In this document: positions 7,076 to 11,041 of the stretch, in pieces | How positions within the stretch are numbered: position 1 is the stretch's first letter | How the letters are laid out: every line of letters begins with the position of its first letter | From: UBA2197 sp034370465 | GTDB lineage: Bacteria; Desulfobacterota; Desulfuromonadia; Desulfuromonadales; UBA2197 | Reading direction: 5' to 3' | Length of the DNA stretch: 11,041 nt | Assembly (NCBI GenBank): GCA_034370465.1 | Contig: JAXMLA010000280.1 | Location: 1-11,041, forward strand | The notes under the pieces: model-generated | Databases searched by the model: none | What the model saw: only the letters and a program-made list of their open reading frames with translations | What the model was told of the DNA's origin: nothing | Program-made: the position numbers and the translations under genes

Positions 7076-8368
7076 ATGTCCGAAACCCGTATCGTTACAT
7101 CATCAACCCCCTTGCGTGGCGAGATGACTGTCCCCGGCGACAAGTCGATCTCGCACCGTTCGATCATGCTCGGTTCCCTTGCCCTCGGGACAACGGTCGT
7201 GCGCGGTTTTCTGCATGGCGAGGATAATCATTCGACCCTGCGCGCCTTTCGCGCCATGGGGATCGAGATTCGCGAGGAAGAGAACGGCGTCATTGTGATC
7301 GCCGGTAAAGGGCTGAACGGCCTTCAGGAACCCGGAGATGTTCTCGATTGCGGCAACTCCGGGACGACGATCCGCCTAATGTCGGGGCTTCTGGCCGGAC
7401 AAAAGTTCTTCTCCGTCGTCACCGGCGATCGCTATCTGCGCAAACGGCCGATGAAACGGGTGGTCACACCATTAACCCAGATGGGTGCTCGCATCTGGGG
7501 GCGGGGTGGGGGAGATCTGGCACCTTTGGCGTTTCAAGGCGGCGAGTTGACACCGATCGACTATATCTCACCGATCTCCAGTGCGCAGGTGAAGTCCGCG
7601 ATCCTCCTTGCTGGACTGTCCTGCGATGGGACGACAACAGTGCGGGAACCGCATCTCTCCCGTGATCACAGTGAGCGGATGTTGGCCTACTTTGGCGCCG
7701 ACATCCGGCCCTTTGCCGGTGGTGTCTCCCTGCTCGGTCGTCCCCGGCTCGAAGGACGGGAAGTCGTTGTCCCCGGCGATATCTCCTCGGCAGCGTTCTT
7801 TATCGTTGCCGCCTTGATCGTCCCCGGTTCAGAACTGCTCATTCGCAATGTCGGCGTCAATCCGACGCGCAGCGGGGTCATCGATATTCTCCGCGCCATG
7901 GGGGGGAATATCGAACTCCTCGACGAACGCACCGTCTCCGGGGAACCGGTGGCCGATCTTCTGGTGCGCGCCAGTTCCCTGTGCGGCATCGAGATCGGTG
8001 GGGCGGTGGTACCGCGGGCGATCGACGAATTTCCGGTGATCAGTGTCGCTGCCGCCTGTGCCAGCGGACAAACAATCATCCGTGATGCCCGGGAACTGCG
8101 GGTCAAGGAGACTGATCGCATTGCTGCAATGGTCGCGGAGTTGAGTAAGCTCGGCGGAATTCTCGAAGCAACGCCGGACGGAATGATCATCGCCGGGGGT
8201 GGCGGGTTGCATGGGGCGGCGGTCGAATCTTGCGGCGATCACCGGATTGCCATGAGCTGCGCAATTGCCGCTCTGCAGGCCGGCAGTGCCGTGACGATTC
8301 ATGATACCGGCTGTACGGCCACCTCATTTCCCAACTTTTGGGAGCTGCTTCAAAGCGTCCGACAATAA
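7076..8368 (+). CDS. aroA: 3-phosphoshikimate 1-carboxyvinyltransferase (EPSP synthase)
   Basis: The 430-aa enzyme joins shikimate 3-phosphate and phosphoenolpyruvate to give EPSP, the precursor of chorismate. Visible blocks are PGDKSISHR (20-28) with the substrate lysine K23, CGNSGTT (92-98), SAQVKSA (169-175), SRDHSERM (195-202), RAIDEFP (314-320) with the catalytic aspartate, LRVKETDRI (341-349) and GDHRIAM (387-393). SAQVKSA is typical of the Bacillus-like class II branch rather than the E. coli-like class I branch. The ATG at 7076 fits family N-termini and has TTGAGG 5 nt upstream. A GTG two codons earlier (7070) with AAGG 7 nt upstream is a possible alternative. It lies between tyrA (23 nt) and cmk (20 nt) in the same operon. 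Confidence 0.95.
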   Translation: MSETRIVTSSTPLRGEMTVPGDKSISHRSIMLGSLALGTTVVRGFLHGEDNHSTLRAFRAMGIEIREEENGVIVIAGKGLNGLQEPGDVLDCGNSGTTIRLMSGLLAGQKFFSVVTGDRYLRKRPMKRVVTPLTQMGARIWGRGGGDLAPLAFQGGELTPIDYISPISSAQVKSAILLAGLSCDGTTTVREPHLSRDHSERMLAYFGADIRPFAGGVSLLGRPRLEGREVVVPGDISSAAFFIVAALIVPGSELLIRNVGVNPTRSGVIDILRAMGGNIELLDERTVSGEPVADLLVRASSLCGIEIGGAVVPRAIDEFPVISVAAACASGQTIIRDARELRVKETDRIAAMVAELSKLGGILEATPDGMIIAGGGGLHGAAVESCGDHRIAMSCAIAALQAGSAVTIHDTGCTATSFPNFWELLQSVRQ

Positions 8369-8388
8369 CGGTAAAGGATTCTCCCTGA

Positions 8389-9069
8389 ATGAATGAATTG
8401 ATCATCGCTATTGACGGTCCCTCCGGAGCCGGCAAGAGCACAATAAGCAAACTTCTCGCGCAACAGCTTAACTATCTTCACCTTGACACCGGCGCGATGT
8501 ACCGCTGCGTTGCCTTCGCCGCCATGAAACAAGGGATCGATCCTGACGACCTTGAGCGCCTCGGTGCTCTGGCACAGCAGTTAAAGATCGAGTTCGTCCA
8601 TACTCCGAGTGGCGATCGTGTTCTCCTTGACGGGGTGGATGTCTCTGCCGCAATTCGTACGCCGGAAGTCAGCCTGTTAACCTCCCGGGTTTCTGCCGCG
8701 CCGCAAGTCCGAAAAGCTCTGGTTGCATTGCAGCGCCGTCTGGGTCAAGCCGGTGGAGTGGTTCTGGAAGGGCGTGACATCGGGACGGTTGTCTTCCCAC
8801 AAGCGCAGGTGAAGTTTTTTCTCAGTGCCACGGCCGCAGCGCGCGGGCAGAGACGTTATGATGAGTTAATCGCCAAAGGGGTCGCGGTCTCACTGTCGCA
8901 AACGATTACTGAAGTTGTTGCCCGGGATCTTGCAGACACCGAACGGGAACATGCTCCCCTGCTGCAGGCGGATGATGCCGTGGTTGTTGACTCGACAAAC
9001 CTGAGTATCGATGAAGTTCTGGCTGCCATGGTTGAGGTCGTGCGGGTGCGGCGCCAAGAGCTCAAATAA
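8389..9069 (+). CDS. cmk: cytidylate (CMP/dCMP) kinase
   Basis: This 226-aa cytoplasmic kinase phosphorylates CMP and dCMP with ATP, feeding CTP, dCTP and lipid precursor pools. The P-loop is GPSGAGKST (10-18). LDTGAMYR (32-39) is the hallmark of bacterial Cmk for base and sugar binding. EGRDIGTVVFP (127-137), ARGQRRYDEL (151-160) and RDLADTEREHAPL (179-191) are the LID and nucleotide-binding arginine regions. The length is normal for the family. AAGGA lies 10 nt before the ATG, a little far. The cmk-rpsA neighbourhood is known in many proteobacteria, including E. coli. The gene is probably the last of the pheA operon, although no strong terminator separates it from rpsA. Confidence 0.95.
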   Translation: MNELIIAIDGPSGAGKSTISKLLAQQLNYLHLDTGAMYRCVAFAAMKQGIDPDDLERLGALAQQLKIEFVHTPSGDRVLLDGVDVSAAIRTPEVSLLTSRVSAAPQVRKALVALQRRLGQAGGVVLEGRDIGTVVFPQAQVKFFLSATAAARGQRRYDELIAKGVAVSLSQTITEVVARDLADTEREHAPLLQADDAVVVDSTNLSIDEVLAAMVEVVRVRRQELK

Positions 9070-9078
9070 ATAAAACCT

Positions 9079-9107
9079 TTGTTTTTCGCCGATACTTATG
9101 CTATTAG
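9079..9107 (+). promoter_or_regulatory. candidate rpsA promoter
   Basis: TTGTTT (9079-9084) and TATTAG (9102-9107) are separated by 17 nt in the 112-bp gap between cmk and rpsA. Both hexamers match the sigma70 consensus at four positions. Transcription would begin near 9114, giving a leader of about 68 nt. The alternative is that rpsA is read only as part of the upstream operon. Confidence 0.4.
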
Positions 9108-9134
9108 TTTCCTCCCAAACTGATATTCGTATCG
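9090..9134 (+). promoter_or_regulatory. foldable rpsA leader element with a CCUCCC loop
   Basis: In a transcript reading through from cmk, 9102-9110 can pair with 9117-9125 (9 bp, one G-U), leaving loop CCTCCC (9111-9116). An outer helix CGATAC (9090-9095) with GTATCG (9129-9134) encloses it. The loop can also pair with the GGGGG of the rpsA ribosome binding site (9165-9169), with one G-U. This fits S1-leader style autoregulation but is unproven, and it overlaps the candidate -10, so only the longer transcript could form it. Confidence 0.3.
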
Positions 9135-9172
9135 TCGTGGTGCGGACGGTCAGTAAATTCACCAGGGGGTAA
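9098..9172 (+). other. possible 24-codon upstream reading frame in the rpsA leader
   Basis: ATG at 9098 opens a 24-codon frame that closes with TAA at 9170-9172, just after the GGGGG of the rpsA ribosome binding site and 9 nt before the rpsA ATG. The peptide starts MLLVSSQTDIRIVV and ends in a basic tail. No Shine-Dalgarno sequence precedes it, and the candidate promoter at 9079-9107 would exclude its start. It may be chance. Confidence 0.2.
9164..9169 (+). promoter_or_regulatory. distant ribosome binding site of rpsA
   Basis: AGGGGG ends 12 nt before the rpsA ATG at 9182, which is longer than the usual 5-9 nt. No closer purine-rich site exists. Genes for S1 often have weak or unusual initiation regions because S1 controls its own translation. 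Confidence 0.55.
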
Positions 9173-9181
9173 CTCTCTCAC

Positions 9182-10894
9182 ATGTCGGTAAAAGCACAGA
9201 TCACAGATGAGTTCAATGATGAAACAGGCCTCGACGATTCAGAGATGAGCTTCGAAGATCTCTTCGAAAGCAGTCTTCAACAGTTGGTTGTTGGAGAAGT
9301 CGTTCGCGGCACAGTCGTGCAGGTTAATCCTGATTCGGTTGTCGTCGATGTTGGCTACAAATCAGAAGGCGTTATTCCTCTCAGCGAATTTGTAGAGGAA
9401 GTCAAGGTCGGCGACATCATTGATGTCCTCCTTGAGCGCACCGAGAATGAAAACGGTCTGGTCAGTCTCTCCAAGGAGAAGGCTGATCGTCAACGGATCT
9501 GGAATGCTCTTGAAGAAGGCGCGGTCATTGATGGTCGCATCATCTCCCGGATCAAGGGTGGCCTTGCCGTCGATATCGGCGTAACGGCTTTCCTCCCTGG
9601 TTCACAGGTTGATATCCGTCCGGTTCGCAATCTCGACAAGATGCTCGGCGAGACCTACAAATTTAAAATTATCAAGCTGAACAAACGGCGTGGCAATATT
9701 GTTCTTTCCCGTCGGGTTCTCCTTGAGGATGAGCGTGACAGCCATCGCGCTGATACTCTCGGCGCTTTGAATGAAGGTGATGTCCTCGAAGGGACGGTTA
9801 AGAATCTGACCGATTACGGGGCCTTCATCGATCTCGGCGGTATCGACGGTCTTCTGCACGTCACTGATATGTCCTGGGGACGGGTCAACCACCCTTCTGA
9901 TGTCATTGCCGTCGGCGAGAAGATCAACGTCAAAGTCCTTAAGTTTGACCGTGAAAAGCAACGCGTCTCCCTCGGCCTCAAGCAGGTCGTTCCGGATCCC
10001 TGGCTTGTGGTTGCCGAAAAGTATCCGGTCGGCTTGCGGGTCAACGGCAAAGTCGTCAGTCTGACTGATTACGGGGCATTCGTCGAACTTGAGCAGGGCG
10101 TTGAAGGCTTGATCCATGTTTCGGAAATGAGCTGGACCAAACGCGTCAAGCACCCGAATAAGATCCTCACCGTTGGTGATGAAGTTGAGTCGGTTGTCCT
10201 TGCTGTCGATACCAGCAGTCGGAGAATCTCCCTCGGCCTTAAACAGATTGAAGCCAACCCCTGGGATCTGATTGGGGAGAAATTCCCGATCGGTACGATC
10301 ATCGAAGGGCAAGTCAAGAATATTACCGATTTCGGTATCTTCGTCGGTGTCGATGAAGGGATTGACGGACTTGTTCATATCTCGGATCTCTCCTGGGTGA
10401 AGCGGGTCAAACATCCGTCGGAACTCTACAAAAAGGGTGACACGGTTCGCGCGGTTGTTCTTAATATCGACCGGGAAAACGAGCGTTTCTCCCTCGGGAT
10501 CAAGCAGTTTTCGCAGGATCCCTGGCTTTCGATTCCCAAGCGCTTTGCACCGGGGACCATCATTCGTGGCAAGGTCACTTCAGTGACGGATTTCGGGATC
10601 TTCCTTGAAGTGGAAGAGGGGATTGAAGGTTTGATCCACGTCTCGGAAATCAGCAAAGAGAAGATCGATTCTCCAAAATCGATCGCACAGGTCGGGGATG
10701 AACTCGAAGCGGTCGTTCTCAGTGTTGACACAGTCGATCGCAAGATTGCGCTCTCGATGAAGCATTTGGCGGATCGCAAAGAAAAAGCTGACGTTGCATC
10801 GTTCCTCGGCTCTGATCGCAATGCGACCTCGAGTTTTGGCGATCTTCTTCAGGGTGCTCTGCGCGATAAAGCGAACAGCGAAACGTCTGAATAA
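9182..10894 (+). CDS. rpsA: 30S ribosomal protein S1
   Basis: The 570-aa protein is a full six-domain S1, which binds mRNA on the small ribosomal subunit and helps initiation on structured or weak-SD messages. Six S1 (OB-fold) repeats lie at about 37-99, 112-178, 198-268, 284-355, 369-442 and 457-526. The first two are divergent, as is normal, because they dock on the ribosome through S2. Repeats 3-6 share the pattern TDYGAF or TDFGIF, then GLIHVSEMSW or a close variant, then a conserved basic stretch (KRVKHP in repeats 4 and 5). The acidic N-terminus (1-35) and a hydrophilic tail (about 530-570) flank them. The start at 9182 gives a normal length compared with 557 aa in E. coli. An internal Met at residue 22 is a less likely start. 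The gene has its own candidate promoter and leader. Confidence 0.96.
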   Translation: MSVKAQITDEFNDETGLDDSEMSFEDLFESSLQQLVVGEVVRGTVVQVNPDSVVVDVGYKSEGVIPLSEFVEEVKVGDIIDVLLERTENENGLVSLSKEKADRQRIWNALEEGAVIDGRIISRIKGGLAVDIGVTAFLPGSQVDIRPVRNLDKMLGETYKFKIIKLNKRRGNIVLSRRVLLEDERDSHRADTLGALNEGDVLEGTVKNLTDYGAFIDLGGIDGLLHVTDMSWGRVNHPSDVIAVGEKINVKVLKFDREKQRVSLGLKQVVPDPWLVVAEKYPVGLRVNGKVVSLTDYGAFVELEQGVEGLIHVSEMSWTKRVKHPNKILTVGDEVESVVLAVDTSSRRISLGLKQIEANPWDLIGEKFPIGTIIEGQVKNITDFGIFVGVDEGIDGLVHISDLSWVKRVKHPSELYKKGDTVRAVVLNIDRENERFSLGIKQFSQDPWLSIPKRFAPGTIIRGKVTSVTDFGIFLEVEEGIEGLIHVSEISKEKIDSPKSIAQVGDELEAVVLSVDTVDRKIALSMKHLADRKEKADVASFLGSDRNATSSFGDLLQGALRDKANSETSE

Positions 10895-10904
10895 TTTAAG
10901 AAGA

Positions 10905-10940
10905 ATGAACAGCCGGGCTTCCGCGGAAGCCCGGCTGTAA
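10905..10940 (+). other. possible 11-codon frame spanning the palindrome
   Basis: ATG at 10905 reads MNSRASAEARL and stops with TAA at 10938-10940, 8 nt before the start of the sppA-like gene. The purine-rich TTAAGAAGA upstream is a poor ribosome binding site. Most of the frame is simply the palindrome read in one direction, so a coding role is doubtful. It is recorded because the downstream gene lacks its own binding site and could depend on coupling. Confidence 0.15.
10909..10938. terminator. perfect 30-nt palindrome after rpsA; hairpin terminator or processing site
   Basis: Positions 10909-10938 are a perfect palindrome centred between 10923 and 10924, with arms containing AGCCGGGCTTCC. 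As RNA it forms a 13-bp GC-rich stem with a CGCG loop, starting 14 nt after the rpsA stop. Unlike the hairpin at 51-89, it has no T-run on either side (GTAAAATAAC follows). It is therefore not a textbook intrinsic terminator and may protect the rpsA mRNA 3' end or reduce read-through into the next gene. Confidence 0.5.
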
Positions 10941-10948
10941 AATAACTT

Positions 10949-11041
10949 ATGAAAAAAAATCAGCTGGTGATGGCACTCTTGATTGTTGGTGCCATCTTTC
11001 TTTTTTTTGTGATCCTCGCGCTCTTGCTGAGTCGGCAGTCC
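10949..11041 (+). CDS. N-terminus of a membrane-anchored protein, probably signal peptide peptidase SppA (partial)
   Basis: Thirty-one codons are visible before the window ends. They read MKKNQLVMALLIVGAIFLFF and continue to an Arg-Gln-Ser at the edge: two lysines, then a hydrophobic stretch of about 21 residues (about 6-27), the shape of an uncleaved membrane anchor. SppA proteins of Geobacter relatives start this way and, as I recall, follow rpsA; SppA degrades spent signal peptides in the inner membrane. No catalytic residue is within the window, so the name rests on position and general shape. No Shine-Dalgarno sequence is present, because the palindrome ends 10 nt before the ATG. A second in-frame ATG (10970) has none either. 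Confidence 0.5.
   Translation, partial: MKKNQLVMALLIVGAIFLFFVILALLLSRQS

Noticed and set aside
7687..8190. 167-codon minus-strand frame within aroA
   Set aside because: Low-complexity Arg/Ser/Pro composition typical of an antisense shadow; aroA motifs cover the same region.
9072..9085. AAAAC-CTTT-GTTTT inverted repeat after cmk considered as a terminator
   Set aside because: The stem is 5 bp and almost all A-T, too weak for termination. Its right half is the candidate -35 of rpsA.
9602..10414. 270-codon open frame on the minus strand inside rpsA
   Set aside because: It is antisense to four conserved S1 repeats, and its apparent internal repetition is just the reverse of those repeats.
9182..10894. 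Near-identical DNA stretches within rpsA considered as a repeat element
   Set aside because: They correspond to the S1 domain repeats 3-6 of the protein, a normal feature of the family.

Overview
The window reads as an ordinary chromosomal housekeeping stretch of a Gram-negative bacterium, most likely a member of the Desulfuromonadia (Geobacter, Desulfuromonas or Pelobacter relatives). The basis is moderate GC content, a bifunctional chorismate mutase/prephenate dehydratase (P-protein) with a C-terminal ACT domain, a six-domain ribosomal protein S1, an ExeA/GspB pair, and the order pheA ... tyrA-aroA-cmk-rpsA-(sppA-like), which I associate from memory with that group. The lineage is an inference and no database was searched.

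Left part (1-1954): a few codons of a possible upstream + strand gene end at 30. A strong symmetrical hairpin (51-89) follows, and can serve as a two-way terminator between that gene and the convergent minus-strand gene for a short-form alpha-glucan (glycogen/starch) phosphorylase, 111-1817. The phosphorylase promoter lies in the divergent gap 1818-1954, with a tandem 9-bp repeat just upstream of its -35.

Middle part (1955-4252): a two-gene unit encodes an ExeA/GspA-type ATPase (AAA domain, one membrane segment, C39-like region, peptidoglycan-binding domain) and its partner GspB. The two overlap by 4 nt. No other type II secretion genes are visible. A gap of 85 bp holds a convincing pheA promoter whose 17-nt spacer is almost entirely filled by a perfect inverted repeat.

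Right part (4253-9069): pheA, an unrecognised exported protein, tyrA, aroA and cmk lie head to tail with 4-nt overlaps or gaps of about 20 nt, so they probably form one operon. AroA makes EPSP, the precursor of chorismate. The PheA mutase and dehydratase convert chorismate to phenylpyruvate, and TyrA takes prephenate towards tyrosine. Cmk makes CDP from CMP. The exported protein in the middle of this cytoplasmic pathway is the main unknown of the window.

End (9070-11041): a 112-bp leader with a candidate promoter and a foldable segment precedes rpsA (ribosomal protein S1). After rpsA comes a perfect 30-nt palindrome without a T-tract, and then the first 31 codons of a membrane-anchored protein, probably the signal peptide peptidase SppA, cut by the window edge.

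I see no mobile element, CRISPR array, tRNA, rRNA or sign of recent transfer. I found no clear new system. The best leads are the exported protein coupled to pheA and tyrA, the pheA operator candidate, and the rpsA leader.
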